DNA of 64,000 nucleotides from Rhodoferax sp. (GCF_030697375.1 NZ_JAUYQD010000044.1:62001-126000); one strand, 5' to 3'; positions 9,192 to 17,865 are shown, counted from the stretch's first letter. Program-made: numbers and translations. Notes: generated from the letters alone by a model not told the origin.

Positions 9192-9650
9192 CTAGCGCAG
9201 GCGGTGTCCAGACCAATGGACGTTGGCACCCAGAGGGGCTCTGGTTTTGAGGATGGGAGTGGCTTCGGCCCCCGTGGGCCAAAAAAAGGAAACGTCTTGT
9301 CCGTCGCAGACAGTGGACGGGTCAACCCGCTGCGCCGCTTTTTTGCGCTGGCGGCATTCCTTGGCAATGAGGGCCTTGGATTTTTTCCTGCGCGCCACGT
9401 CTTTGCCCGGGCCAAACTTGAAGATGCGCAGGCTCTCGCGCCCGGTGGCGTCTTTTTCCCAGGCGCCGATATGCACCACGCCTTCCTTGCGCAGGGCACG
9501 CATGTACTCGTGCACGGTATTGGCGCTCAAACCGCTCAGGCCCATCAGTTCCGGGACGCTGCAGGGCCCCTCCAACAAGGCGCTGATCACCTTGGCCATG
9601 CTGAGCGCACCCAGGCGGACTGGTTTTTTCAAATTGTCGGCGGCTTGCAT
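9192..9650 (-). CDS. Small winged-helix DNA-binding protein
   Basis: A 152-residue protein with a helix-turn-helix core at about 15-75: SMAKVISALLEGPCSVPEL, then LSANTVHEYMRALRKEGVVHIG, the layout of a MarR-like winged helix whose second helix contacts DNA. It continues with RESLRIFKFGPGKD (the wing) and a Lys/Arg-rich stretch (RRKKSKALIAKECRQRKK, about 96-115) that may add non-specific DNA contact. The start at 9650 is chosen because upstream codons look non-coding; no strong ribosome site is visible. It lies 114 nt upstream of the signalling operon on the same strand, and its start is 138 nt from the phosphatidyltransferase on the other strand, so it could regulate either. The exact family was not recognised. 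Confidence 0.6.
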   Translation of the reverse strand: MQAADNLKKPVRLGALSMAKVISALLEGPCSVPELMGLSGLSANTVHEYMRALRKEGVVHIGAWEKDATGRESLRIFKFGPGKDVARRKKSKALIAKECRQRKKAAQRVDPSTVCDGQDVSFFWPTGAEATPILKTRAPLGANVHWSGHRLR

Positions 9651-9787
9651 GGCATAGGTCTTTGGGGGGCTGAAAACAAGGCATCGCTGGCCCCCTGGTG
9701 GGGGCGAACACCGATGCATCTCCCCTTCTTTTTCGACCAACGCGGCTTTTCCTTGAGTGCCAGGCGCAAATTTTTGCCTGAGATAGG

Positions 9788-10432
9788 ATGCAAAACACGC
9801 CACCCCCACCCCGCCCCTCATTTTCCATGCTTGACCGCTTCGCCCTCGCCCTCCTGCGCGCACCCATGACAGCCACCGCCCAGGTACTGGTGCGGGCAGG
9901 CGTGGGCGCCAACACTGTCACCCTGGTGGCTTTTGCACTGGGCATGCTTGCTGCAATTTTGATAGCTGGCCACGCTTATCTGGCGGGTGCTACAGCCCTG
10001 ATTGCCTCAAGAATCTGCGATGGGCTGGACGGTGCCGTGGCCCGGCAAACCCAGCCCACCGACGCCGGGGGCTTTCTGGACATTGCGCTGGACTTCCTGT
10101 TTTACGCCAGCATTCCGCTGGCCTTTGCCTTGGCCGACCCGGCGCGCAACGCGCTGGCCGGCGCCCTGCTGCTGGCCGCCTTCATTGGCACGGGCACCAG
10201 CTGTCTGGCCTTTGCCGCCCTGGCGGCCAAGCGGGGCCTGACCAACCTGGCCTACCCCGACAAGTCCTTCTATTTTTTGGGCGGACTGACCGAGGCGACA
10301 GAAACCATCGCCTTTTTTACCGCCATGTGCCTGTGGCCGCAGCACTTTGCGGCCCTGGCCACCGTGTTCGCCGGCCTGTGCGCCATCACCACCGCCACCC
10401 GTTTGTGGTGGGGTTGGAAGGCTTTTTCGTGA
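9788..10432 (+). CDS. CDP-alcohol phosphatidyltransferase family membrane protein
   Basis: A 214-residue integral membrane enzyme of the family that moves a phosphatidyl or phospho-alcohol group from a CDP-linked donor to an alcohol. The full signature is present at about residues 79-101: D-x2-DG-x2-AR-x8-G-x3-D-x3-D, read as DGLDGAVAR followed by GFLDIALD. About five or six hydrophobic helices surround it. The acceptor alcohol cannot be told from sequence. The hydrophobic segment just before the active site (about 54-74) coincides with a copy of repeat I. Its TGA overlaps the GTG start of the next gene, so the two are coupled. An operon with the VTT-reductase fusion, DUF3047 and NDH-2-like genes is likely. 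Confidence 0.85.
   Translation: MQNTPPPPRPSFSMLDRFALALLRAPMTATAQVLVRAGVGANTVTLVAFALGMLAAILIAGHAYLAGATALIASRICDGLDGAVARQTQPTDAGGFLDIALDFLFYASIPLAFALADPARNALAGALLLAAFIGTGTSCLAFAALAAKRGLTNLAYPDKSFYFLGGLTEATETIAFFTAMCLWPQHFAALATVFAGLCAITTATRLWWGWKAFS
9947..10008 (+). repeat. Repeat I copy 1 (inside phosphatidyltransferase gene)
   Basis: A diverged copy: a TAGCTGGCCACGC core, then a TGGCGGGTGCTACAGCC end, matching the order of blocks in the better copies at 12694 and 50112. It is in frame and reads AAILIAGHAYLAGATALIA, a membrane helix next to the catalytic signature. Confidence 0.6.
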
Positions 10433-12636
10433 AACGCTCCCAAATATGGCTGGCCACCGGCTTTGCCGGCACGGTGCTGCTGTTTTTTGCGCTGGACCTG
10501 GGGCGTTTTTTGCGCCTGGACTACCTCCAGCGCAGCCAGGCCCAGTTGGCCCAGTGGTACGCCCAGTCGCCCTGGAGCCTGCGGGGGGCGTATTTTGCGG
10601 TGTATGTGGCGGTAGCCTCCCTGTCCCTGCCCGGAGCCGCCATCTTGACGCTGGCCGGCGGCGGGGTGTTTGGCCTGGGCTGGGGGCTGCTGCTGGTGTC
10701 GTTTGCCTCCAGCATAGGCGCGACCTTGTCCTTTTGGATGGCGCGTTTTGTCCTGCGCAGCAGCGTGCAGGCCCGCTTTGGCCCGCGCCTGGCCGACATC
10801 AACCGGGGTGTGGAGCGCGAAGGCGCGCTGTACCTGTTCAGCCTGCGGCTGGTGCCCCTGGTGCCGTTTTTTGTGATCAACCTGGCCATGGGCCTGACTG
10901 CCATGCGCACGCGCACCTTTTACGGGGTCAGCCAGCTGGGCATGCTGGCCGGCACGGTGGTGTATGTGAACGCGGGCACCCAGCTGGCCCACATCCACAG
11001 CCTGAAGGACGTGCTCAGCCCCGGGCTGCTGGGCTCTCTGGTGCTGCTGGGCATTTTTCCCCTGCTGGCGCGCAAGGTCCTGGACGCGGTCCAAAAGCGC
11101 CGGGTCTACGCCCGCTGGCGCGCCGTCAAACCCAAGACCTTTGACCGCAACCTGGTCGTCATAGGCGGGGGCGCGGGCGGGCTGGTGTCGGCCTACATCG
11201 CCGCCGTGGTCAAGGCCAAAGTCACGCTGGTGGAGGCGCACAAAATGGGCGGCGACTGCCTGAACTACGGCTGCGTGCCCAGCAAAGCGCTGATCCAAAG
11301 CGCCAAACTGGCGCACCAGATGCGGCTTGCGGAGCGCTATGGTTTCAATAGCTGCTCACACAATGAGGACGGGGGCCAGCGCCCTATTTCCTTCAAAAGA
11401 ATAATGCAACGCGTGCAGGCGGTGGTAACCGCCATTGCGCCGCACGACAGCGTGGAGCGCTACACCGCCCTGGGCGTGGAGGTGCTGGCCGGCTACGCCA
11501 CCATCGTCAACCCCTGGACCGTGGAGATCGCGCTCACGGGCGGCGGCACGCAGCGGCTCACCACCCGCAGCATCGTGATCGCCGCCGGTGCCCGGCCCCT
11601 GGTGCCGCCCCTGCCCGGGCTGGAGGAGGTGGGTTATGTGACCAGCGACACCCTGTGGGACCGCTTTGCCCAACTCGACGAGATCCCGAAGCGCCTGGTG
11701 GTGCTGGGCGGCGGCCCCATTGGCTGCGAGCTGGCGCAAAGTTTTGCCCGCCTGGGCGCGCAGGTGACGCAGGTGGAAATGGCGCCGCGCCTCCTGCTGC
11801 GCGAAGACGCGGAGGTCTCGGCCCTGGCCTGCGCCGCCTTGCAGGCCGACGGCGTGCGTGTGCTCACCAGCCACCAGGCGCTGCGCTGCGAGAAGTCCAG
11901 CGGCGCGCCAGGCGAGGTCAAGACCCTGGTCGTAGGCCACGCCGGCGCCGAGCTACGCATCGAATTCGACCAGTTGCTGTGCGCCGTGGGCCGTGCGGCC
12001 CGGCTCAGCGGCTACGGGCTGGAGGAGCTGGGCATCCCCACCGACAAGACGGTGCAGACCAATGAGTACCTGCAAACCATCTACCCCAACATCTATGCGG
12101 CGGGCGACGTGGCCGGGCCCTTCCAGTTCACCCACACGGCCGCGCACCAGGCCTGGTACGCGGCGGTGAACGCGCTGTTTGGCGACTTCAAGTCCTTCAA
12201 GGCGGACTACTCCGTCGTCCCCTGGGCCACCTTCATCGACCCCGAGGTGGCGCGCGTGGGCCTGAACGAACAGGAAGCGCGGGAACAAGGCGTGGCCTTT
12301 GAGGTGACGAAGTACCACATCGACGAGCTGGACCGCCAGATCTGCGACGCGGGAGCCGACCACCCCAGCCACGGCTTTGTGAAGGTGCTGACCGTGCCCG
12401 GCAAGGACCGCATTTTGGGCGTCACCATCGTCGGCACCCACGCCGCCGACCTGCTGGCCGAATACGTGCTGGCCATGCGCCATGGCCTGGGGCTGAACCA
12501 AATTCTGGGCACCATCCACACCTACCCCACCCTCTCGGAGGCCAACAAATACGCCGCCGGTGCATGGAAACGCGCCCACCAGCCCCTGGCCCTGCTGGAA
12601 TGGGTACGCCGCTTCCACGACTGGCGCCGGGGCTGA
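10429..12636 (+). CDS. VTT (TVP38/TMEM64-like) membrane domain fused to FAD disulfide oxidoreductase
   Basis: A 735-residue fusion starting at a GTG that overlaps the previous stop. Residues about 1-225 are a TVP38/TMEM64 (SNARE-associated/DedA-like) membrane domain with several helices and LSLPGAAILTLAGG and FGLGWG patterns. Residues about 235-735 are a class I pyridine-nucleotide disulfide oxidoreductase: FAD-binding VVIGGGAGGLVSA, redox pair in GGDCLNYGCVPSK (Cys277, Cys282), an NAD(P) site VVLGGGPIGCELA, AAGDVAG, and a C-terminal IHTYPTLSE with the His/Glu dyad. Similar two-part proteins are known in other bacteria, but the substrate is not. Mercuric reductase is unlikely because no HMA domain or C-terminal Cys pair is present. 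A repeat I copy forms residues about 303-323. Confidence 0.85.
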   Translation: MKRSQIWLATGFAGTVLLFFALDLGRFLRLDYLQRSQAQLAQWYAQSPWSLRGAYFAVYVAVASLSLPGAAILTLAGGGVFGLGWGLLLVSFASSIGATLSFWMARFVLRSSVQARFGPRLADINRGVEREGALYLFSLRLVPLVPFFVINLAMGLTAMRTRTFYGVSQLGMLAGTVVYVNAGTQLAHIHSLKDVLSPGLLGSLVLLGIFPLLARKVLDAVQKRRVYARWRAVKPKTFDRNLVVIGGGAGGLVSAYIAAVVKAKVTLVEAHKMGGDCLNYGCVPSKALIQSAKLAHQMRLAERYGFNSCSHNEDGGQRPISFKRIMQRVQAVVTAIAPHDSVERYTALGVEVLAGYATIVNPWTVEIALTGGGTQRLTTRSIVIAAGARPLVPPLPGLEEVGYVTSDTLWDRFAQLDEIPKRLVVLGGGPIGCELAQSFARLGAQVTQVEMAPRLLLREDAEVSALACAALQADGVRVLTSHQALRCEKSSGAPGEVKTLVVGHAGAELRIEFDQLLCAVGRAARLSGYGLEELGIPTDKTVQTNEYLQTIYPNIYAAGDVAGPFQFTHTAAHQAWYAAVNALFGDFKSFKADYSVVPWATFIDPEVARVGLNEQEAREQGVAFEVTKYHIDELDRQICDAGADHPSHGFVKVLTVPGKDRILGVTIVGTHAADLLAEYVLAMRHGLGLNQILGTIHTYPTLSEANKYAAGAWKRAHQPLALLEWVRRFHDWRRG
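11336..11398 (+). repeat. Repeat I copy 2 (inside VTT-reductase fusion)
   Basis: It reads TTTCAATAGCTGCTC, then GACGGGGGCCAGCGCCCTATTTC, a diverged version of the repeat. It is in frame and encodes about 20 residues (FNSCSHNEDGGQRPIS) in the flavoprotein part, shortly after the redox-active cysteines. Confidence 0.65.
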
Positions 12637-12639
12637 GCC

Positions 12640-13467
12640 ATGGCCCTCTTCCCACCCAGGCAGGCGCATGGAGAGCCCCCCAAAAACACCACTTTTGCTA
12701 TGCTTTTGATAGCTGCTTGCGCACTATTAACGGGGGCTACAGCCCTATTTCTCTTAAGCTCCCCCTCGGTTTCCAGGGCGCAAGAGCGGCCCGCCACGGG
12801 GGAGATGCTGGCGCCATTTTCCAGCGCACCGCTGGGCGCGCCCCCGCCGCCCTGGCGTGCGGTGGGCCTGCCCGCCCGCCACCATGTGCCACTGACGTCC
12901 ATGGACGTGGTGGCACTGGACGGGCCAGCGGTGTTGCGCCTGCGCACCGACCGGTCCTACGGCACCCTCAGCCATGCGCTGCCCGCAGCCACCCGCGCCG
13001 GCACCCTGCGCTGGCGCTGGCGGCTGGACCAGCCCCTGCCCGACGCCAACCTGCTGCGCAAGGACGGCGACGACGCACCGCTCAAGGTTTGCGCCCTGTT
13101 TGACCTGCCGCTGGACAAAATCCCCTTTGTCGAGCGCAGCCTGCTGCGCCTGGCCCGCGGCGTCAGCGGCGAATACCTGCCCGGGGCCACCCTGTGCTAC
13201 GTGTGGGACCACAGCCTGCCCCTAGGCACCGCGCTGGCCAACGTCTACAGCCGTCGGCTGCGATGGCTGGTGCTGGATGCGGGCCCCGCCCAGCTGGGCC
13301 AATGGGTGGCCCACCGCCGGGACCTGCAGGCCGACTTCTTGCGCAGCTTTGGCGCGGAGAGCGACACCGTGCCACCGCTGCTGGCCATCGTGGTGGGGGC
13401 CGATGCCGACAACACCGGCGGCACCAGCCTGGGCTATGTGGGCGATCTGTCGCTCATGAAACAATAG
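12640..13467 (+). CDS. DUF3047 family exported protein
   Basis: A 275-residue protein of the DUF3047 family, whose function is not known. The N-terminus is a signal peptide: a short leader, hydrophobic MLLIAACALLTGATALFLL (about 21-39) and a likely signal peptidase I site after SRA. That hydrophobic core is encoded by a copy of repeat I. The mature part has family-like features LRWRWRLDQPLP, a central DDAPLKVCALFDLP, YLPGATLCYVW and NTGGTSLGYVGDLSL near the end. The gene starts 3 nt after the VTT-reductase stop and ends 5 nt before the next start, so it belongs to the same operon. A periplasmic location is inferred from the signal peptide. Confidence 0.82.
   Translation: MALFPPRQAHGEPPKNTTFAMLLIAACALLTGATALFLLSSPSVSRAQERPATGEMLAPFSSAPLGAPPPPWRAVGLPARHHVPLTSMDVVALDGPAVLRLRTDRSYGTLSHALPAATRAGTLRWRWRLDQPLPDANLLRKDGDDAPLKVCALFDLPLDKIPFVERSLLRLARGVSGEYLPGATLCYVWDHSLPLGTALANVYSRRLRWLVLDAGPAQLGQWVAHRRDLQADFLRSFGAESDTVPPLLAIVVGADADNTGGTSLGYVGDLSLMKQ
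12694..12752 (+). repeat. Repeat I copy 3 (encodes signal peptide core of DUF3047 protein)
   Basis: A well-preserved copy: TTTGCTATG...TTTGATAGCTGCTTGCGCACTA, then ACGGGGGCTACAGCCCTATTTC. In frame it encodes LLIAACALLTGATALF, nearly the same peptide as in gspD at 50112. Confidence 0.9.
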
Positions 13468-13472
13468 GTGGC

Positions 13473-14654
13473 ATGACCGCCCCCGACGCCTCCCCTTCCA
13501 CCTATCCACCAGAGCCTGAACAGGCGATGGCAGGCCCCGGCTACCAGCCCCGCACCCTGGTGCTGCTGGGGGCGGGCCACGCCCATGTGCAGGTGCTGGC
13601 CACGCTGGCAGGCCATCCCCTCATTGGTGTGAACATTGTTCTGGTGGCGCCCTACCCGCGCCAGATGTACTCCGGCATGGTGCCGGGCTTGGTGGCGGGC
13701 CACTACACGCTGGACGACTGCGTCATCCCGCTGGAGCCCCTGGTGCGCCGGGCCGGTGTGCGCTGGCTGCAGCGCAGCGTGAAGGGACTGGACGCCCAGA
13801 CCCAGACCGTGCAACTCGACGACGGCAGCACCCTGCAGTACGACTGGCTGTCGGTCAACACCGGGCCCACCCAAAACCGCGAGCTGCTGGACCGCAGCAT
13901 GCCCGGCGCACGGGAACACGGCCTCTTTGTGCGCCCCATCGAAGCCTTTGGCGCCCTGTGGCCCAAGGTCAGCGCCCTGGGCGACGCGCGCCCCCTGCGC
14001 ATGGCGGTCATCGGCGGCGGTGCGGGCGGCATCGAGCTGGCATTTGCGGTGCGCCACCGCCTGCCCAGCGCTGCCGTCACCTTGGTCTGCGGCAGCACAC
14101 CGCCCGGCGCCAACTACCCCGCCCGGGTGCAAGAGCGCCTGCTCGCCGCGCTCAAGCAGCGCCGGATCACGGTGCTGCAAGACACGGCCATCGGCATCCG
14201 CGCGGGGGAAGTACGCCTGGCCTGTGGTGCCGGCCTGGCCTGCGACGTGCCCCTGATCGCCACCGGCGCACAGCCGCCCCTGTGGCTGGCCGCCAGCGGC
14301 CTGGCGCTGGACGCGCAGGGCTTTTTGGCGGTGGACGCCTGCCAGCGCTCCACCAGCCACCCCCAGGTGTTTGCGGCGGGTGATGTGTGCACCCGCACAG
14401 ACCAGCCCCTGGCCCGCAGCGGCGTCTACGCGGTGCGCGCCGGCCCGGCCCTGGCCCACAACCTGGCGGCCGCCACCTCGGGCCAGCCGCTCCAGCCCCA
14501 CCTGCCACCCAAGGCGACGCTCAACCTGCTGTCCTGCGGCGACCGCTACGCCATTGCCACCTGGGGCAGCTTCAGTGCACAGGGGCGCTGGGTCTGGTGG
14601 CTGAAAAACTGGATTGACCGGCGGTTTTTGGCACGCTACAAGCGGGGGATGTGA
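13473..14654 (+). CDS. NDH-2-like FAD oxidoreductase of the type often fused to SelD
   Basis: A 393-residue flavoprotein. It has an N-terminal FAD-binding LVLLGAGHAHVQVLATL (about 27-43), YSGMVPGLVAGHY, a second dinucleotide site MAVIGGGAGGIELAFAVRHRL (about 177) and AAGDVCT near 307. In many bacteria this protein is the N-terminal half of a fusion with selenide water dikinase (the 'Nterm_to_SelD' family); here it is a separate gene, but selD is its convergent neighbour 29 nt away. The reaction is unproven; delivering or reducing selenium for SelD is a common guess. It starts 5 nt after the DUF3047 gene in the same operon. Confidence 0.85.
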   Translation: MTAPDASPSTYPPEPEQAMAGPGYQPRTLVLLGAGHAHVQVLATLAGHPLIGVNIVLVAPYPRQMYSGMVPGLVAGHYTLDDCVIPLEPLVRRAGVRWLQRSVKGLDAQTQTVQLDDGSTLQYDWLSVNTGPTQNRELLDRSMPGAREHGLFVRPIEAFGALWPKVSALGDARPLRMAVIGGGAGGIELAFAVRHRLPSAAVTLVCGSTPPGANYPARVQERLLAALKQRRITVLQDTAIGIRAGEVRLACGAGLACDVPLIATGAQPPLWLAASGLALDAQGFLAVDACQRSTSHPQVFAAGDVCTRTDQPLARSGVYAVRAGPALAHNLAAATSGQPLQPHLPPKATLNLLSCGDRYAIATWGSFSAQGRWVWWLKNWIDRRFLARYKRGM

Positions 14655-14683
14655 ACCCTGGGGGGCTCAGGCCATCCACGCCC

Positions 14684-15748
14684 TCACACCACGCGCATTT
14701 TGGGACTGCTGTCTTGCGGCCCGGCCGCCTGCACCGTGCCGATCTCGGCCGCCGCGCCAAAACCATGGCGGGCGAAGATGGCCAGCACTGCCTCCACCGC
14801 CTCCGGTGCACAGCTCACCAGGAGGCCGCCGCTGGTTTGCGGGTCGCTCAGCAAGGCGCGGTCGGCGTCGGCAAATTCCGCGGGCAAGGCCACCTGCGCG
14901 CCATAGGCCGCCCAGTTGCGGCCCGACGCACCGGTGACCACGCCTTGGTCGGCGAAGGCCCGTACACCGTCGATGAGGGGCACCTTGGCCCAGTCAATTT
15001 CCACCGTGCAGTGCGCGCCACGGGCGATTTCCAGCCCATGGCCGGCCAGACCAAAACCTGTGATGTCGGTCAGGGCGTGCACGCCGTCCAGCGCGGCCAG
15101 GTCCGGGCCGGGGGTGTTGAGCTGGGTGGTCACCGCAATCATCTGCGCGTAGCCGGCTGCGTCCAGTTTTTCTTTTTTCAGTGCGGCCGACAAAATGCCC
15201 ACGCCCAGCGGTTTGCCCAGAATCAGCCGATCCCCCACTTGCGCATCCGCATTGCGCTTCACGCGTTTGGGATGCACCAGGCCCAGCGCCACCAGGCCGT
15301 AAATCGGCTCCACCGAATCGATGGTGTGGCCGCCCGCAATGGGAATGCCCGCCGCCTTGCACACCGCCGCGCCACCGGCCAGGATCAGGCCAATGGTCTC
15401 GGTGGACAGCACGTTGATGGGCATGCCCACCAGCGCCAGCGCCATGATGGGCGTGCCGCCCATGGCGTACACGTCGGAGATGGCGTTGGTGGCGGCAATG
15501 CGGCCAAAGTCGAACGGGTCGTCCACGATGGGCATGAAAAAGTCGGTGGTGGCGATCAGCGCCTGTTCGGCGTTGAGCTGGTAGACCGCCGCATCGTCCG
15601 CGGTTTCAATGCCCACCAGCAGTTCGGGCGGCAGCGGCATGGCCGTGGTGGTCTTGAGAATTTCGGACAGCACGCCGGGCGCGATCTTGCAGCCGCAGCC
15701 ACCGCCATGGGAGAGGGACGTCAAACGGGGTTGTGTGGGAGCGGTCAT
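14684..15748 (-). CDS. selD: Selenide, water dikinase
   Basis: A 354-residue SelD, which makes selenophosphate from selenide and ATP for selenoproteins or selenouridine tRNA. The glycine-rich N-terminus holds GGGCGCK with Cys18 at the position that is Cys or Sec in the family, so no recoding is needed. Other family features are TTDFFMPIVDDP, GGTPIMALALVGMP, GGHTIDS, LTDITGFGLAGH and a C-terminal SDPQTSGGLLVSC. The start at 15748 follows GGAAGAA, so the five extra upstream codons are not used. It faces the SelD-associated oxidoreductase. Downstream users (selA, mnmH) are not in the window. Confidence 0.95.
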   Translation of the reverse strand: MTAPTQPRLTSLSHGGGCGCKIAPGVLSEILKTTTAMPLPPELLVGIETADDAAVYQLNAEQALIATTDFFMPIVDDPFDFGRIAATNAISDVYAMGGTPIMALALVGMPINVLSTETIGLILAGGAAVCKAAGIPIAGGHTIDSVEPIYGLVALGLVHPKRVKRNADAQVGDRLILGKPLGVGILSAALKKEKLDAAGYAQMIAVTTQLNTPGPDLAALDGVHALTDITGFGLAGHGLEIARGAHCTVEIDWAKVPLIDGVRAFADQGVVTGASGRNWAAYGAQVALPAEFADADRALLSDPQTSGGLLVSCAPEAVEAVLAIFARHGFGAAAEIGTVQAAGPQDSSPKMRVV

Positions 15749-15790
15749 GTGCGGTTCTTCCAAGGTTAAGACCGGCCAAGTATCCCAAAT

Positions 15791-17065
15791 TCAGTTGAAG
15801 CGGCTGTCGATGCCCTTGCTCTTCATCTTTTTTTCCAGCTCCTGGTCTTCCAGCTCGCGTTTGCGCTGCTGCTGTTTTTGCATCTCGGCATCGCGTTCGG
15901 CCTTGAGTTCTTCCGCCGTGGGCTCTTTGTCAAAGGTCAGGGCGGGGCCGGCAGCCGTCTCGGGCTCGCCGCGCTTGCTCTTGAGTTTCATGGCCAGGCG
16001 CAGCTCATTGGCGGAGTCGGCGTTGCGCAAGGCTTCTTCGTAGGCAATGTGGCCGTCGTTGTACAGCTCGAACAGGGCCCAGTCGAAGGTGCGCATGCCC
16101 AGCTCGCGGGATTTCTCCATGATGGCCTTGATGTCGCCAAACGCGCCCTTGAAAATGCGCTCGGCAATGGTCGGCGTGTTGAGCAAAATTTCGATGGCGG
16201 CCTTGCGGCCCTTGCCGTCTTCGGTGCGCACCAGGCGCTGCGACACGATGGAGCGCAGGTTGGCCGACAGGTCCATGAGCAACTGGTTGCGCCGGTCCTC
16301 GGGAAAGAAATTGATGATGCGGTCGATCGCCTGGTTGGCGCTGTTGGCGTGCAGGGTGCCCAGGCACAAATGGCCGGTTTCGGCAAAGGCAATGGCGTGC
16401 TCCATGGTCTCGGGGTCGCGAATTTCCCCAATCAAAATCACGTCCGGCGCCTGGCGCAGGGTGTTTTTCAGGGCATGGTGCCAGGAATGGGTGTCCACCC
16501 CCACCTCGCGGTGGCTGATCAGCGATTTTTTGGACACATGCACGTACTCCACCGGGTCTTCCACGGTGATGATGTGGCCCGCCGAGGTGCTGTTGCGGTA
16601 GTCGATCAACGCCGCCAGCGTGGTGGACTTGCCCGAGCCCGTACCGCCGACCACCAGCACCAGGCCGCGCTTGTTCATGATCACGTCTTTGAGCACCGGT
16701 GGCAGCTCCAGCTTCTCGAAGTTGGGAATTTCCGAGGCAATGGTGCGCACCACCATGGAGACGTTTTGCTGCTGCACATACACATTCACCCGAAAACGCG
16801 AAATGCCGGGGATGGAGATGGCAAAGTTGCACTCCATCTCCTTGGCAAACTCTTCGCGCTGGCGCTCGTTCATCAGCGCGTGGGCCAGCACGCGGGTCAC
16901 GTCGCCGGTGAGCTTTTGGCCAGTGAGCGCCTGCATGCTGCCGTTGGCCTTCATGCTGGGCGGAAAGTCGTGGGCAATAAACAAATCAGACCCGCCCGCC
17001 TGGCTCATGGCGGCGAGGAGTTTGTGCATGTAGGCGCGGGCCTGGTCTTCGGTCAAGGTGCTCAT
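15791..17065 (-). CDS. pilU: PilT/PilU-family type IV pilus retraction ATPase
   Basis: A 424-residue hexameric ATPase of the GspE/PilT superfamily. Walker A is GGTGSGKSTT, the Walker B region is LIGEIRDPETM, and the His box is HLCLGTLHANSANQAIDR. PilT/PilU drives pilus retraction from the inner face of the membrane. The length and the highly charged C-terminal tail (about 375-424, a probable coiled coil rich in Glu, Lys and Gln) fit PilU better than PilT. No pilT, pilin or other pilus gene is beside it: selD lies downstream and a binding protein upstream. The symbol is therefore tentative between PilT-like and PilU. Confidence 0.85.
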   Translation of the reverse strand: MSTLTEDQARAYMHKLLAAMSQAGGSDLFIAHDFPPSMKANGSMQALTGQKLTGDVTRVLAHALMNERQREEFAKEMECNFAISIPGISRFRVNVYVQQQNVSMVVRTIASEIPNFEKLELPPVLKDVIMNKRGLVLVVGGTGSGKSTTLAALIDYRNSTSAGHIITVEDPVEYVHVSKKSLISHREVGVDTHSWHHALKNTLRQAPDVILIGEIRDPETMEHAIAFAETGHLCLGTLHANSANQAIDRIINFFPEDRRNQLLMDLSANLRSIVSQRLVRTEDGKGRKAAIEILLNTPTIAERIFKGAFGDIKAIMEKSRELGMRTFDWALFELYNDGHIAYEEALRNADSANELRLAMKLKSKRGEPETAAGPALTFDKEPTAEELKAERDAEMQKQQQRKRELEDQELEKKMKSKGIDSRFN

Positions 17066-17103
17066 GGGTCAGTAGGTAGGCAGCAGGGCGGCGGGGATGC
17101 CGC

Positions 17104-17865
17104 TTATTTCAATCCGTATTTTGCAAGGATAGCCTTCCAGGCGGGGTCCGTCGGCATCGCCGTGGCAAGGGCCGAGAGTTCCTGCAGCAAGGCCGTATTG
17201 CTGTTGGCGACAAACAGGAATCGGTCAAACTTCAGGTGCGGTGTGGCCGACACATGGAGTTTGCCGTCCAGGCCTTCGGACGCGCCATTCACCTTGAGCA
17301 GGTAGTTGTACATGGAGCCGGCCATCACGGTCACATCGGCCCGGTCGTTGGCGATGATTTTGAGCACCTGCAGCTCGGCGTTGACGTCCGCGCGTTTGAT
17401 GTCCTTGCCAAAGCGTTCCTCCAGCCCGGCGTATTTGTTGCCCCGGATGCCCTGGAACGTCAAGCCTTTCAAGGAATCCGGCCCGCTGTACTCCACCTTC
17501 TTGCCCATGTTGGAAATCACCTGGTTGCCATCCTGCATGAAGGCTGGCGTCCAGGCATATTTCTTCTTGTCCGCATCACCAACGAAGGCGGGGTTCAGGA
17601 ACAGCACCACCCCTTTGAAGTCCGGGTTGTTGATGACCTCCTGGTTCAGGCGCTCCCGGGGCATGGTTTGGAGCTCAAACACCTGCTTGCCTTTGAGCTT
17701 GGCATTGAGGTAGGCCACCAGATCGGCGGCCATTCCGCTCTTGGCATCCAGCACAAAGGGAACCGCCTGGTAGGTGTTGTAGGCCGGAAGCACCGCCTGC
17801 GCCATCGCGCTGGCGCCGGTGAGCGCCAGTCCCAGCGCGAGACATTTTCGAAGCCATGGTGTCAT
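17104..17865 (-). CDS. Periplasmic solute-binding protein (SBP_bac_3-like)
   Basis: A 253-residue protein with a Sec signal peptide (cleavage likely after AMA, near residue 23). The fold signs fit a family 3 extracellular solute-binding protein: AVLPAYNTYQAVPFVLD at the mature start, an internal FQGIRGNKYAGLEERFGKDI and a C-terminal DPAWKAILAKYGLK. No ABC permease or ATPase gene is next to it, so it may be an orphan receptor or a quorum- or nutrient-sensing partner. An AGGAGACC ribosome site lies before the ATG. It is distantly similar in type to the protein at 53615. The ligand is not predictable. Confidence 0.75.
   Translation of the reverse strand: MTPWLRKCLALGLALTGASAMAQAVLPAYNTYQAVPFVLDAKSGMAADLVAYLNAKLKGKQVFELQTMPRERLNQEVINNPDFKGVVLFLNPAFVGDADKKKYAWTPAFMQDGNQVISNMGKKVEYSGPDSLKGLTFQGIRGNKYAGLEERFGKDIKRADVNAELQVLKIIANDRADVTVMAGSMYNYLLKVNGASEGLDGKLHVSATPHLKFDRFLFVANSNTALLQELSALATAMPTDPAWKAILAKYGLK

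Noticed and set aside
9655-9720. Possible repeat II fragment upstream of the winged-helix gene
   Set aside because: It has a C-run/G-run hairpin but neither the TTGGGGCGGCCC loop nor the arms.
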